Assembly (NCBI GenBank): GCA_044432725.1
Contig: JAWXUL010000001.1
Coordinates: forward strand, 228,441 to 292,440
Reading direction: 5' to 3'
Source of the DNA: JAWXUK01 sp044432725
Lineage (GTDB): Bacteria > Bacillota > Clostridia > Oscillospirales > Oscillospiraceae
DNA length: 64,000 bases
Of this stretch, positions 8,229-18,187 are shown piece by piece. The translations under genes were made by a program, and so were the position numbers. The stretch's first letter is position 1. Every line of letters starts with the position of its first letter. The notes under the pieces are model-generated. The model made no database searches. It saw only the letters and a program-made list of their open reading frames with translations, and was not told the origin of the DNA.

Positions 8229-10214
8229 TTAGTATAAAACCTCGTCAAAATTGACAGTTCTGTTGCCCGCAGGGGTACCATCAAAGAAAATTTCTAGCGT
8301 TTTCACCCCTGTTCCTTCCACATCAAAAGAAATACTGGTGGTAAGGGCTGGGTCAACTTCTGCTGTATAGACAATGCTATCATCCATAATCACTTGAACT
8401 GTCACGATTGCCTCAGAGCCTAAGGGTGCTTCTGGTAATGCCACTGTAATGGTTTTCACAGCAGACTGAGGCAAAGTAGAAGGATCAACGCCCAGACTGA
8501 CCTCTAAATACACATCAGAGCCTTCTTCTACAACGCTATCACGACTTGGCACTTGATGGATGATTTCTCCCTCTGGTACAGTGTCGCTGTACTCTTCTTT
8601 GATGGTGGGATTTAATTTCATATCCAACAATCTGCTCTCTGCCCAAGAAATAGGCTCACCTACAAAATTGGGCAAAATCACGGTAGGTTGCGACGGCACT
8701 TCTACCGGTGGCTTCTCTTCTTGCTCTTGTCCGTTACTAACCACCAGTTGCACAGAGTCTCCTGATTTTAAAATGGTGTTTTCATTGGGAGAGTAAGAAA
8801 TCACATAGCCCTCTGGCACAATATCATCAAAAAGATAGGTCGTCTCTACTGTCAGTCCCATATTTCTAAGCTCTACAAAAACTTGGGAATATTCTTGGTT
8901 TGTCACATTGATCATATAAATGGTCTCAGGACCACCACTCACTTGAACTGAAATCACTGCATCAGCATTAGAGACAGTGGTTTGTGGCACGGGTGCTTGG
9001 CTTAAAATCGTTCCTTCTGGCAAATCATTGGTAATGGTATCACCAATAACCAATTGAAAACCACCTAAAAGGGTGCTATTATTTAAAACTTCGTCATATA
9101 CCTCTCCCTGTAGATTTGGAATGGTATAGCTTGCGTTATTGGAAAACAAGGTAAATCGTACAAATAACACAACCCCTAAAACAAAGAACACCATGGCAAA
9201 AAAGCCCGTCAAAAGCCCCCAAGGAAAACCATGTTTTCTTCTTCTCTTCCTTGGTGATTCATAGTAATCATCTTCTATCCTTTGTGCTTGTGCTGCAGGG
9301 GCAATGGGTTTTAATACTTGGGTAACAGCACTGGGATCTTGTTCTAATGGTTCCACTTCCATTTTGTAGTCAAAATTGATAGAGGGATTTTTACGAAACT
9401 CCTCCAAGCTTTCCAGCATTTCGTCTGCAGAGCCATAGCGGTTTTCAATTTTAGAAGACATGGCTTTCATTGTAATCGCCTCTAAAGCTTCTGGAAGATC
9501 TGGGTTTACTTCTCGTGGACTGAGAGGGATAGAATTGATATGCTGAATTGCCACTGAGACTGGGCTATCTCCTTCAAAAGGCAATCGCCCTGTGATCATT
9601 TCGTATAGCACAACGCCAGCAGAATATAGGTCTGAGCGGGCGTCAATACGACTGCCTCTTGCCTGCTCAGGAGAAATATAGTGCACAGAGCCCAATGCCT
9701 CTTGGGTCAAGGTGCTGGAATTCCCACCAACCAGTCTGGCAATTCCAAAATCAGCTACTTTCACAGAGCCATCTCGAAGCACCATAATATTATGGGGCTT
9801 GATGTCACGGTGAATGATTCCTCGACTGTGGGCGTGTCCCAACGCTTTGATGATTTGAATCATAAAGTGCAATGCTTCACGCCAATTAATCATACCTTCT
9901 TTTTTATTGATATACTGTTTCAGTGTAATGCCGTCAATGAGTTCCATGACAATATATTCAGAAACAGAAGATCGATTCACATCATAAACAGAGACGATAT
10001 TAGGGTGAGATAACATAGCAACAGCTTTTGACTCATCATGAAAGCGTCGACGAAAATCCCCATCTTGGGCAAGATCTTCACGCAATATTTTGATTGCAAC
10101 AAAACGATTCAAACGGTGACATCGTGCCTTATAAACAATCGCCATGCCACCTACGCCAATTCGCTCTATGATCTCATATCGATTGTCTAGTAATTGACCT
10201 ATGTATGATTCCAT
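8229..10214 (-). CDS. prkC: PASTA-domain Ser/Thr protein kinase
   Basis: This is a membrane Hanks-type kinase that senses muropeptides or lipid II and controls cell-wall growth or spore germination. Residues 13-270 form the kinase: the glycine loop GVGGMA (21-25), K42, catalytic HRD at 135-137 and DFG at 155-157. A juxtamembrane region with RKRRRK leads into one membrane helix (about 331-353). Outside are three PASTA repeats (about 362-430, 431-497 and 509-578) and an extra beta-rich C-terminal domain of about 80 residues. AAGGAGG precedes the ATG. It sits 25 bases after its phosphatase gene. Confidence 0.95.
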   Translation of the reverse strand: MESYIGQLLDNRYEIIERIGVGGMAIVYKARCHRLNRFVAIKILREDLAQDGDFRRRFHDESKAVAMLSHPNIVSVYDVNRSSVSEYIVMELIDGITLKQYINKKEGMINWREALHFMIQIIKALGHAHSRGIIHRDIKPHNIMVLRDGSVKVADFGIARLVGGNSSTLTQEALGSVHYISPEQARGSRIDARSDLYSAGVVLYEMITGRLPFEGDSPVSVAIQHINSIPLSPREVNPDLPEALEAITMKAMSSKIENRYGSADEMLESLEEFRKNPSINFDYKMEVEPLEQDPSAVTQVLKPIAPAAQAQRIEDDYYESPRKRRRKHGFPWGLLTGFFAMVFFVLGVVLFVRFTLFSNNASYTIPNLQGEVYDEVLNNSTLLGGFQLVIGDTITNDLPEGTILSQAPVPQTTVSNADAVISVQVSGGPETIYMINVTNQEYSQVFVELRNMGLTVETTYLFDDIVPEGYVISYSPNENTILKSGDSVQLVVSNGQEQEEKPPVEVPSQPTVILPNFVGEPISWAESRLLDMKLNPTIKEEYSDTVPEGEIIHQVPSRDSVVEEGSDVYLEVSLGVDPSTLPQSAVKTITVALPEAPLGSEAIVTVQVIMDDSIVYTAEVDPALTTSISFDVEGTGVKTLEIFFDGTPAGNRTVNFDEVLY

Positions 10215-10239
10215 GGTTTGGTTCCTCCTTTTGGCTTTT

Positions 10240-10968
10240 TTAACAAGTAATCAATGCAACTGTTACATTGTCAGGGGCACCACGGTCCAGTGCCATTTGC
10301 AACAGTCTTTTACAACAATCTTCAATCTCTCCACCGTAATAGACTTGATATGCCATCTCTTCCTTGGATACCAAATTGCTTAAACCATCACTACAAAGCA
10401 AAAGAAAATCCCCTGGTAAAATATCTTGATAAAAACAATCTGTCTTCAGATCTAACTCTGCACCTAAGGCACGGGTAATCACATTTCGCAGTGGATAATG
10501 CTCTGCTTCTTCAGGGGTGATGCCCCCTTGTGAAATCAAATCTTCCACCAAAGAATGATCTCTTGTCACTTGGGTGATTTCTTGGGGCGAGCGCAGATGA
10601 TAAGCACGACTATCCCCTTCGTTTAAAATCAGCGCCTTGGTCTGAGAGGCTAATACAACCACCAAAGTGGTTCCCATCCCCGTACAGTTGATGTCATTTT
10701 GTGCCCGGTGAAATACTCTGGCATTGGCAAAGGTGGCTGCTCGTTCTAATCTTTGCTGCTCTGTTTCTTCCCAGTTGGGGGCACTGGAAAAATATTCCTC
10801 GAAAAAGGACTCTACTGCCATCGTACTGGCAATATCTCCACTTCGTGCACCTCCCATGCCATCACAGACTAGGGCTAGGACACTTCCGTTGCCCAGCATA
10901 TGATAACGACAGGCATCTTGATTTTGTTCTCTCACAGCACCTCTGTGGGTGATACTCCAAACGTCCAT
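10240..10968 (-). CDS. prpC: PP2C-type Ser/Thr protein phosphatase
   Basis: This phosphatase removes phosphates placed by PrkC. The 242-residue protein has the PPM motifs REQNQDA, VCDGMGG, GDSRAY, TRDHSL and CSDGLSN, with the metal-binding aspartates intact. The start is at the ATG at 10968, giving MDVWSITHRG as in other Stp/PrpC proteins, with GGAAGG just upstream. An upstream in-frame extension of 23 residues lacks a ribosome site and family similarity. It is cotranscribed with prkC, the standard antagonistic pair. Confidence 0.95.
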   Translation of the reverse strand: MDVWSITHRGAVREQNQDACRYHMLGNGSVLALVCDGMGGARSGDIASTMAVESFFEEYFSSAPNWEETEQQRLERAATFANARVFHRAQNDINCTGMGTTLVVVLASQTKALILNEGDSRAYHLRSPQEITQVTRDHSLVEDLISQGGITPEEAEHYPLRNVITRALGAELDLKTDCFYQDILPGDFLLLCSDGLSNLVSKEEMAYQVYYGGEIEDCCKRLLQMALDRGAPDNVTVALITC

Positions 10969-11054
10969 GGACACCTTCCTTTCTGATTTAAACTTTTTTA
11001 TAAGCATGACTGCACAATGTATGACAAAGGATAGCAATCAATGACAGCGAGGTA

Positions 11055-12077
11055 TTACAGTTTCCCCTCTTTTCGTCGAAGCTGACCACAGGAAGCATCA
11101 ATATCTCTTCCCAAACGACGACGAACAGTCGTGGCTATGCCCCTCTTTTCTAAAACTTTTTGAAATGCTGGCACACGAGGACTGGGGGCAAAGGCGCTTT
11201 CTTCCACCAAGTTCAGGGGAATCAAATTCACATGGCATTGCTGTCCACGAAGAAGATTTGCCAGTTGCTCTGCTTGCGCTTGGCTGTCATTGACACCATC
11301 AATCATGGCATACTCATAAGAAATCCTTCGTCCTGTCACCTGAAAATAATTTCTACAACTTTTCATCAAAGCATTTAAATTGCTGTGGCGATTCACAGGC
11401 ATGATGCCAGAGCGTGTTTCGTCATCTGGCGCATGAAGTGAAATGGATAATGTTAATTGTAACCTATACTCTGCTAGTTTGTCAATTCTTTCTGTCAATC
11501 CACAGGTGGAAAGAGAAATATGTCTCATCCCGATTCCCATGCCTTCTGGCATATTCACCAAGTGTAAGAACTTTAACACTTGGTCAAAATTATCCAGTGG
11601 TTCTCCGATTCCCATCAGAACAATATTAGAAATTTCTTTCCCACTATCCAGTTGAGTAAAGAGCACTTGGTCAATCATTTCAGCAGCTGTCAAGTCTCTC
11701 TCCTTGCCACCGATGGTAGAGGCACAGAAGCTACAACCCATGCGACAACCTACTTGAGAAGAAATGCAAACAGTATTTCCATGACGATAAGACATAAGGA
11801 CAGTTTCCACAGAATTTCCGTCTCGTAATTTCCATAAATATTTTATGGTTCCATCCTCTTTAGAAATCTGTTTTCTCAAAATTTCTGGCTCATATAAAAA
11901 GAAATGCTCCTGACATTTTTCTCGTAAGCCCTTGGATAAATTGCTCATCTCGTCAAAAGTTGTGATGCCACGATAAAGCCACTGAAAAATTTGTTTTCCA
12001 CGAAAGCTTGGTTCGCCCATTGCTTTCATGTGTCCTGCTATTTCTTCGATATCACAAGATTTTATGTCTATTTCCAT
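11055..12077 (-). CDS. rlmN: 23S rRNA A2503 / tRNA A37 C2-methyltransferase
   Basis: RlmN is a radical SAM enzyme that methylates A2503 of 23S rRNA (and A37 of some tRNAs) through a methyl-cysteine intermediate. The cluster motif is C111-x3-C115-x2-C118, and the conserved catalytic cysteine near the C-terminus is C330 in DASCGQL. The 340-residue length is typical. It lies 2 bases after rsmB, so the two modification enzymes are cotranscribed. Confidence 0.96.
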   Translation of the reverse strand: MEIDIKSCDIEEIAGHMKAMGEPSFRGKQIFQWLYRGITTFDEMSNLSKGLREKCQEHFFLYEPEILRKQISKEDGTIKYLWKLRDGNSVETVLMSYRHGNTVCISSQVGCRMGCSFCASTIGGKERDLTAAEMIDQVLFTQLDSGKEISNIVLMGIGEPLDNFDQVLKFLHLVNMPEGMGIGMRHISLSTCGLTERIDKLAEYRLQLTLSISLHAPDDETRSGIMPVNRHSNLNALMKSCRNYFQVTGRRISYEYAMIDGVNDSQAQAEQLANLLRGQQCHVNLIPLNLVEESAFAPSPRVPAFQKVLEKRGIATTVRRRLGRDIDASCGQLRRKEGKL

Positions 12078-12079
12078 TG

Positions 12080-13417
12080 TTATTTATTCCTTCTCATTTT
12101 CGCCATAAAAAATCCATCTGTTCCAAATTGTTGGGGAAATAAAGTAATATATCCCTTTTGCACAGTCCCTATCTCAGGCAAAACAAAAGATTCTAAGGAG
12201 AACTCTGGATGTTCTTCACAAAAGGCTTGGACAATCTCTTGGTTTTCCCTTGGCAAAATGGTACAAGTAGCGTAAACCATAGTCCCACCTTTTTTTACAT
12301 ATTGACAGACATTCTCTAAAATTTCTCTTTGTATTTTCGGCAAATCTTCCAATTCTTTCAGAGCTTTATAACGAATATCTGGCTTCTTTCGAATCACACC
12401 TAATCCTGAACATGGTGCATCTACAAAAACTAAGTCAAAGGCTTCTTCCCACTGGGGGGTAAAGTCTTTTCCGTTGACAGTTTCTGCATTGATACAATCT
12501 AAATGAAGTCGCTCTGCCCCAGCTAAAATCAGCTTTTTTTTGTGGGGATGCAAATCGCAAGAGATAATTTCTCCTTGATTTTCCATCTGGATTGCCATTG
12601 CCATAGATTTCCCACCAGGGGCAGCACACACGTCCAAAGCTCGCTGTCCAGAAGTGACACCAGAACAGATCACAGCAAGACGAGAAGCAACATCTTGTAT
12701 ATAAAAATGCCCTTCTGAAAAGGCAGATAGCCCTTCTACATTGCCTGTTTGTGTCAAAGTGAAACAACTGTCCAACCAAGGATGTTCCTTTACATCTACA
12801 TGATCTTTCTGAAGAGAAGCAAGCACATCCTCTTTGGAAGATGTCACAGTATTCACCATAGCTGTCATCGCTGGTTCACTGTTATTGGCTTGTAAAAAAG
12901 CTTCCAGTTCTTCCGTTTCTAAAAACTGGGCAAATAGTTCCACCAATGCCAAAGGGTGAGAATATCGAATAGACAAAGCGTTTAATGAGTTTGTCTCAGG
13001 TATTTCAGGTAATGTATCTAATTGACGCAAAAAATTTCTTAGAATGCCATTGACCATGCCCGATGCTTTGGGATTTTTACAATGCTTTTTGGTTAATTCC
13101 ACTGCAGAATCAACCGAGGCATTATGTGGAATTTTATCCATAAAAAGAATTTGATATACACCTAAACGTAAATTTCCCAACACCAAACGTTCCATCTTTT
13201 GTAAAGGCATCTTAGAAAAGTGTCCAAGGTAAAAATCAATCAAAAGCCGATTTTGTAAGACACCAAAACAAAGTCGTGTGGCAAGAGCCGCATCCCGTTT
13301 ATCTAGGGATGTCAACATTTTTTTCAGCAAACCATCTGACCAAGCACCTTGCTTTTCCATCGTTTGCAAGGCGATGAGTGCAACTTCTCTGGCATCTCTT
13401 ATTCTTGTTGTTGTCAA
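12080..13417 (-). CDS. rsmB: 16S rRNA m5C967 methyltransferase
   Basis: The protein combines an N-terminal NusB-like RNA-binding domain (about 1-150) with a C-terminal SAM methyltransferase domain. Visible motifs are CAAPGGKS for SAM binding, then DAPCSGLG with the catalytic cysteine and ATCTI with the second cysteine. The length is 445 residues. The start codon is TTG at 13417, with AGGTGAG close upstream; no ATG fits better. It follows fmt after 8 bases, the usual fmt-rsmB order. Confidence 0.95.
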   Translation of the reverse strand: MTTTRIRDAREVALIALQTMEKQGAWSDGLLKKMLTSLDKRDAALATRLCFGVLQNRLLIDFYLGHFSKMPLQKMERLVLGNLRLGVYQILFMDKIPHNASVDSAVELTKKHCKNPKASGMVNGILRNFLRQLDTLPEIPETNSLNALSIRYSHPLALVELFAQFLETEELEAFLQANNSEPAMTAMVNTVTSSKEDVLASLQKDHVDVKEHPWLDSCFTLTQTGNVEGLSAFSEGHFYIQDVASRLAVICSGVTSGQRALDVCAAPGGKSMAMAIQMENQGEIISCDLHPHKKKLILAGAERLHLDCINAETVNGKDFTPQWEEAFDLVFVDAPCSGLGVIRKKPDIRYKALKELEDLPKIQREILENVCQYVKKGGTMVYATCTILPRENQEIVQAFCEEHPEFSLESFVLPEIGTVQKGYITLFPQQFGTDGFFMAKMRRNK

Positions 13418-13425
13418 AATCTCAC

Positions 13426-14346
13426 CTACGCTTCTGGAAGAGGATGTCCACGGAGATAATCACTGGCTGACATCCGCTTTCCCCCTTGACCTTGCACCAT
13501 GGTAAGGCGAATGACCTTGCCATCTCCACAGGCAATATCTATCCCTTCCTTGTCCCCTTTTAATACTTTTCCAGCAGGCATTTCCGTGGAAATATCAGGT
13601 AGAGAAGAAGCAAAAACTTTTATACTCTCACCAGCCAATTCCATTTGTGAAGCAGGCCAAGGCAAAAGACCACGGATTTGATTATGAAGAGTCAAAGCTG
13701 ATTTGGAAAAATCCAATGGAGACAATTCTCTGGAAAGCATAGGGGCAAAGCTTACTTTTTCTGCTTCTTGAGGGATTCTTGTGGCTGTACCTTTTTCAAT
13801 CATAGAAACTGTTTCCACCAAAAGCTTCCCACCCAACAATGCCAGACGATCATGCACCTCTTCCACCGTTTCTGTTAAGGAAATGGGAGTACGTCCTTGA
13901 GAAATAATATCGCCAGCATCCAATTCTGCCACCATATCCATAATGGTGACACCTGTTTCCTGATCTCCATTTACCACAGACCAATGAATGGGAGCAGCAC
14001 CTCGATACTTAGGCAACAAAGAAGAATGCACATTGATACAGCCCAATTTCGGAAAATCTAAAATTTCTTGGGGTAAAATCCGACCATAAGCTGCCACCAC
14101 AATCAAAGTTGGATTGAGAGAAGTAATCAAATCCAATGTCTCTTGATTTTTCACCTGTTCAGGTTGATAGACAGAGAGATTTTTTGTCAAGGCATATTCC
14201 TTAACAGCTGTTGGTAAAAGCTTCATTCCTCGATTTTTCTTTTGATCTGGTCGAGTGAATACGCCACAAATATCATGCCCTGCCTCTACCAAAGCTTCCA
14301 AAGAAGCCACAGCAAATTCTGGTGTGCCCATGAATAAAATTTTCAT
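13426..14346 (-). CDS. fmt: Methionyl-tRNA formyltransferase
   Basis: Fmt formylates initiator Met-tRNA with 10-formyl-THF. The catalytic motif HSSLLPKYRGAAPI is intact (with Asn upstream in CINVHSS), as is the D of DAGDI. The N-terminus MKILFMGTPEFA is typical. The 306 residues cover the transferase domain and the C-terminal OB-like domain. It is 2 bases downstream of def, whose product removes the formyl group again. Confidence 0.96.
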   Translation of the reverse strand: MKILFMGTPEFAVASLEALVEAGHDICGVFTRPDQKKNRGMKLLPTAVKEYALTKNLSVYQPEQVKNQETLDLITSLNPTLIVVAAYGRILPQEILDFPKLGCINVHSSLLPKYRGAAPIHWSVVNGDQETGVTIMDMVAELDAGDIISQGRTPISLTETVEEVHDRLALLGGKLLVETVSMIEKGTATRIPQEAEKVSFAPMLSRELSPLDFSKSALTLHNQIRGLLPWPASQMELAGESIKVFASSLPDISTEMPAGKVLKGDKEGIDIACGDGKVIRLTMVQGQGGKRMSASDYLRGHPLPEA

Positions 14347-14348
14347 TC

Positions 14349-14831
14349 TTAGTCCTCGTTTTCTAATTCTTCCAATTCTTCTGAATCATAAACTCTTTCA
14401 CAGTGAGAGGTATATAATACGCCTTCCAAATGCTCAATTTCATGACAAAAACAACGAGCCACAATGCCTTCTCCAGAAACTTGGAACGTTTTCCCATTTC
14501 TGTCCTGAGCCTCCACTGTCACTTCAGTTGGACGAGAAACAAATCCCCAATAACCAGGATAGGAAAGGCAACCTTCCAAAGCTTCTTCCTCTCCGGACAT
14601 GGACAAGATTTTAGGATTGACTAGTTCAATCATTTCCCCCTCGTCGTTGACGACCAGAGCAACACAACGTAAAATACCTATTTGGGGGGCAGCCAGTCCC
14701 AAACCACGATTCCCAAGGGTTTCTTTCATATCATCTAGTAAGTCCCAAAGTTTACGATCAAATTTCTCTACAGGACGAGATTTTTTACCCAAAACAGGGT
14801 CATCCTTCATTACAATATCTCTTAAAGCCAT
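14349..14831 (-). CDS. def: Peptide deformylase
   Basis: Def removes N-formyl from new proteins with a metal centre. Motif 1 is GLGLAAPQIG, motif 2 is EGCLSYPG (cysteine ligand) and motif 3 is CHEIEHLEG (two His ligands and the catalytic Glu). Motif 3 has HEIEHL where most family members have HEIDHL, a conservative change that leaves ligands intact. The 160-residue length is normal, and the C-terminus is unusually acidic (DSEELEELENED). AAGGAG precedes the ATG. Confidence 0.95.
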   Translation of the reverse strand: MALRDIVMKDDPVLGKKSRPVEKFDRKLWDLLDDMKETLGNRGLGLAAPQIGILRCVALVVNDEGEMIELVNPKILSMSGEEEALEGCLSYPGYWGFVSRPTEVTVEAQDRNGKTFQVSGEGIVARCFCHEIEHLEGVLYTSHCERVYDSEELEELENED

Positions 14832-14911
14832 GGTTATTCTCCTTTTTTTATGGGGTATACTAATTTAATTCAAAACAACTCATAAATCATTGTTTATTCA
14901 TTTTTTATATT

Positions 14912-17362
14912 TTAATGCAATAATCGGTCAATATGGATACTGACAGTTTTATTTTCTTTGTCTTGCTGTGCTGCTGTTAAAATTTGTTCCAATAACAGTC
15001 GCAAGCCTTTGCTATGTTTTGCGATAATCGTAACTTGGAAACGATAACGGTTATTGATTTTGGGCACTGGGGAAGGGGTCGGCCCTAGTATTTCTATCGG
15101 CTCGTTTAACTTTTTCACCCCATAACGTAAGCCTTGCGCCACCCTTACCAAGGCATATTCCACTTTTTTTTCATGTATTCCTGTGGCAAAAAATAAAATA
15201 ATTTCTCTGTAAGGTGGATACTGTCGCAAACGTCTGAGTATAATTTCTTGTGCATAAAAGCTGTCATAATCTTGCCTTGCTGCTGCTAAAACCACATCAT
15301 TATCAGGGTTATAGGTTTGAATCAACGCACGTCCTAACTTCTCTCCACGTCCTGCTCGTCCCACGACCTGAGTCACAAGAGAAAAAGTGCGTTCTCCAGC
15401 CCAAATATCATCCACAAATAAAGACAAATCCGCAGCAATCACTCCCACAAGAGTGACATTCTCAAAATCTAAGCCCTTTGCTACCATCTGGGTTCCCACA
15501 AGAACAGGGACATTTTTTTGCACAAATTCTCGAAACATTTCTTCGTGGGGATGAGCAGCAGATACCGTATCTGTATCCATTCGTAATATTTCTAAATCCG
15601 AAGAAAATTTCTTCAAATCTTCTTCCACTTGTTGGGTTCCAATGCCCACATAGTTCATCTCTCCCCCACACTCAGGACAATATTCAGGTCGTGGTTGAGA
15701 AAAACTACAATAATGACACATCAAACGGTCATTTTTTTTGTGATAAGTTAGAAATAGATTGCAATTAGGACATTCTGACACAAAACCACAATCACCACAA
15801 GTAATCATCCGACTACTGCCTCGACGATTCAAAAAAAGAATACACTGCTCGTCATTTTGTCGATTTTTTGCGATCTCTTTTTGCAATAATTCACTGATAC
15901 AAGTTTGATTTCCATTCCGAAGCTCTTCCTTCATATCCACAATTTCTACCAGCGGCATGGCGCCTTGGTTGAAGCGTTGTTTCAGTGGGAAAAGCTGATA
16001 TCGCCCTTCTTCACAGGCATACATACTATCCACAGAAGGGGTAGCCGAACCAAGCAAAAGCAATGCTTTATGCTTGATGCAACGATATTTGGCAATCTCT
16101 CTGGCATGATATCTAGGAGATTGCTCGGATTTATAAGATTGCTCTTGCTCTTCATCCAGTATAAGAATGCCGATATTTTCCAGTGGTGCAAAAATCGCCG
16201 AACGTGTCCCAAGAACCACTTTAGCTTCCCCTTGCTTCACACGCTTCCACTCGTCATATCGTTCCCCAACCCCTAAACTGCTGTGTAAAATCGCAATTTG
16301 TTTCCCAAACTGTCCTGCAAAAATCCGTAACATTTGGGGGGTTAAGGCAATCTCTGGCACTAAAACCAACGCAGTTTTTCCATCTTGCAGCATTTTGTGA
16401 ATCAAAGCAAGATATACTTGGGTTTTTCCACTGCCTGTCACGCCATAAAGTAACGCTACAGCTGGTTTTCCCAAAAGTCCAAGCATTCCTTGATAAGCCT
16501 GAGTTTGCTCTTGATTCAATACAGGAGGAGGTGCAGGTGGGACTTCCTCAGTATGAGGATTACGAAAAACTTCTTCTTGACTCAGCCATACCAAATTACT
16601 TTTTTCCAAAGATTTCACTGTTTGACTGGTGGCACCAGTGTAATAGCAAATTTCCTTGACTGTGGCTCTGCCCATTTGAGCAAGAAGTTCTATGACAGCA
16701 AAACGCAAAGGCGCAGATTTTTTTCGTGGTATGACCTGACCCATTGCTTCTTCTGGAGAGACAGCAAGGTGGACGATTTTTTCGGATTTATCTCCCACAT
16801 TACGTTTCGCTGTACTTTCTAAACGCAAAGCCTCTTGGTTTAACAAATGGCGAATGGCTGGCAAAGGATCCTTTGTCCCCAACGCAAGGCGAATTTCTTG
16901 GATATCTCCTCGTCCTCCCCAAGAATGAATCAAATGAACAATTTTCTCGGCAAGTGTCACAGTACCCGCTTTTTCCAATGCAAACTCATAAGAATCTGTG
17001 AAAACTAGGGTATCTCGTAAAGCAAAAAACAAACCAGCTGGCAACATAGCACGAACGCAGTCATACAAAGTACAATAGAACATCTCTCTCATCCACAGGG
17101 CAAGATAAACGCCCTCTTGGTTTAAAACAGGAGTTTCATCTAATTGACTCAAAATGAATTTCAAACTTTGTGTCTGTTGAGAAATTTCCTCCACGGACAA
17201 CACCAAACCTTCAGAGCCCCTGTCTCCACGCCCAAAAGGTACCAAAACACGCATACCTGTTTGTAATGTGGTAGAAAGCTCTGGAGGAACCATATAAGCA
17301 TAGGGTTTATCAATGGCATAAATAGCTTTGGAAACTGCGATTTTTGCTAAGAGCAGCGGCAT
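14912..17362 (-). CDS. priA: Primosomal replication-restart helicase
   Basis: PriA is a 3'-5' superfamily-2 helicase that reloads the replisome at stalled forks. The 816-residue protein has the 3'-DNA-binding domain, Walker A GVTGSGKTQVY and a Walker B reading LDEEQ. The zinc module has eight cysteines in CGDCGF...CPNC...CHYC...CPEC. Helicase motifs in the C-terminal half include VGTQMVAKG and VVGRAGRGE. DEEQ replaces the usual DEEH of PriA. AGAGG lies upstream of the ATG. It is in the run rpoZ-priA-def-fmt. Confidence 0.95.
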   Translation of the reverse strand: MPLLLAKIAVSKAIYAIDKPYAYMVPPELSTTLQTGMRVLVPFGRGDRGSEGLVLSVEEISQQTQSLKFILSQLDETPVLNQEGVYLALWMREMFYCTLYDCVRAMLPAGLFFALRDTLVFTDSYEFALEKAGTVTLAEKIVHLIHSWGGRGDIQEIRLALGTKDPLPAIRHLLNQEALRLESTAKRNVGDKSEKIVHLAVSPEEAMGQVIPRKKSAPLRFAVIELLAQMGRATVKEICYYTGATSQTVKSLEKSNLVWLSQEEVFRNPHTEEVPPAPPPVLNQEQTQAYQGMLGLLGKPAVALLYGVTGSGKTQVYLALIHKMLQDGKTALVLVPEIALTPQMLRIFAGQFGKQIAILHSSLGVGERYDEWKRVKQGEAKVVLGTRSAIFAPLENIGILILDEEQEQSYKSEQSPRYHAREIAKYRCIKHKALLLLGSATPSVDSMYACEEGRYQLFPLKQRFNQGAMPLVEIVDMKEELRNGNQTCISELLQKEIAKNRQNDEQCILFLNRRGSSRMITCGDCGFVSECPNCNLFLTYHKKNDRLMCHYCSFSQPRPEYCPECGGEMNYVGIGTQQVEEDLKKFSSDLEILRMDTDTVSAAHPHEEMFREFVQKNVPVLVGTQMVAKGLDFENVTLVGVIAADLSLFVDDIWAGERTFSLVTQVVGRAGRGEKLGRALIQTYNPDNDVVLAAARQDYDSFYAQEIILRRLRQYPPYREIILFFATGIHEKKVEYALVRVAQGLRYGVKKLNEPIEILGPTPSPVPKINNRYRFQVTIIAKHSKGLRLLLEQILTAAQQDKENKTVSIHIDRLLH

Positions 17363-17378
17363 GTTTTTTTCCTCTTTT

Positions 17379-17573
17379 TTACCAGTTTGTCAAATCTATA
17401 GAGCCATCAGCAACTTCTTGCACAGCAATGGTCACAGGTTTATCATCCAGAGGAATCCCCTCTTCTTCTGCATGGTTGGCAATTTGTCTCGCACGACAAG
17501 CAACCACATTCACCAGTTTATAGCGACTGGGAATTTCTTCTAATAAATCCTTCATAGGTGGGTGTAACATCAT
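17379..17573 (-). CDS. rpoZ: RNA polymerase omega subunit
   Basis: Omega helps fold and hold the beta-prime subunit. At 64 residues it is short but recognisable: P-P-M-x-D-L near the N-terminus and SRYKLVNVVACRARQIANHA, the conserved RY-LV-x-A-KRARQI helix with a Cys-Arg-Ala variant. Its ATG overlaps the gmk stop (ATGA). The gmk-rpoZ-priA order is standard for Firmicutes and supports the call. Confidence 0.92.
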   Translation of the reverse strand: MMLHPPMKDLLEEIPSRYKLVNVVACRARQIANHAEEEGIPLDDKPVTIAVQEVADGSIDLTNW

Positions 17574-18187
17574 GGTGTGAGTTCTCCTTTTAAAGTGAAT
17601 TTTCTATGTTCCACACGACAATCAGCTGCCGTGAGAATAGATTGGATTTCGTGAACAGCATTAGATACTTTGTCATTGATGACAAGATAATCATACTTAT
17701 CCACTTCTTTCAGTTCTACTTTTGCTTTTTTCAAACGATCTTCGATTACATTTTCGTCATCTGTTGCACGTTGCCGAAGACGCCTTGATAAATCTTCAAA
17801 GGTAGGAGGAATGATAAAAATCAGCAAAGCACCAGGACATCTGGCTCGCACCTTCGCTGCGCCCTGTACCTCGATATCTAATAAAACATCAATGCCCTGA
17901 CTGAGTTTTTCTTCGATTACTTTTTGTGATGTGCCATAATAATTATCCACATACTTGGCGTGTTCTAGCAATTCGTCTCGCTTTATCATTTCTTCAAATT
18001 CTTCTGTTCCCACAAAATGATAACTTACGCCCTCTTCTTCCCCTACTCGTGGCTTTCTGGTGGTAAAGGAAACTGAGAAATAAATTTGCTCTCTTTCCCC
18101 GAAGAGCTCAGCGATGACTGTGCTCTTTCCAACACCAGAAGGTCCTGATAGCACAATTAATTGTCCATGCTTTTTCTTGGGATTCAT
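17570..18187 (-). CDS. gmk: Guanylate kinase
   Basis: Gmk phosphorylates GMP to GDP. The P-loop GPSGVGKST lies at about residues 15-23, followed by the GMP-binding TTRKPRVGEEEGVSYHFV segment and the lid region. The length of 205 residues is normal. It overlaps remA and rpoZ by 4 bases on either side, so the three are translationally linked. Confidence 0.96.
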   Translation of the reverse strand: MNPKKKHGQLIVLSGPSGVGKSTVIAELFGEREQIYFSVSFTTRKPRVGEEEGVSYHFVGTEEFEEMIKRDELLEHAKYVDNYYGTSQKVIEEKLSQGIDVLLDIEVQGAAKVRARCPGALLIFIIPPTFEDLSRRLRQRATDDENVIEDRLKKAKVELKEVDKYDYLVINDKVSNAVHEIQSILTAADCRVEHRKFTLKGELTP

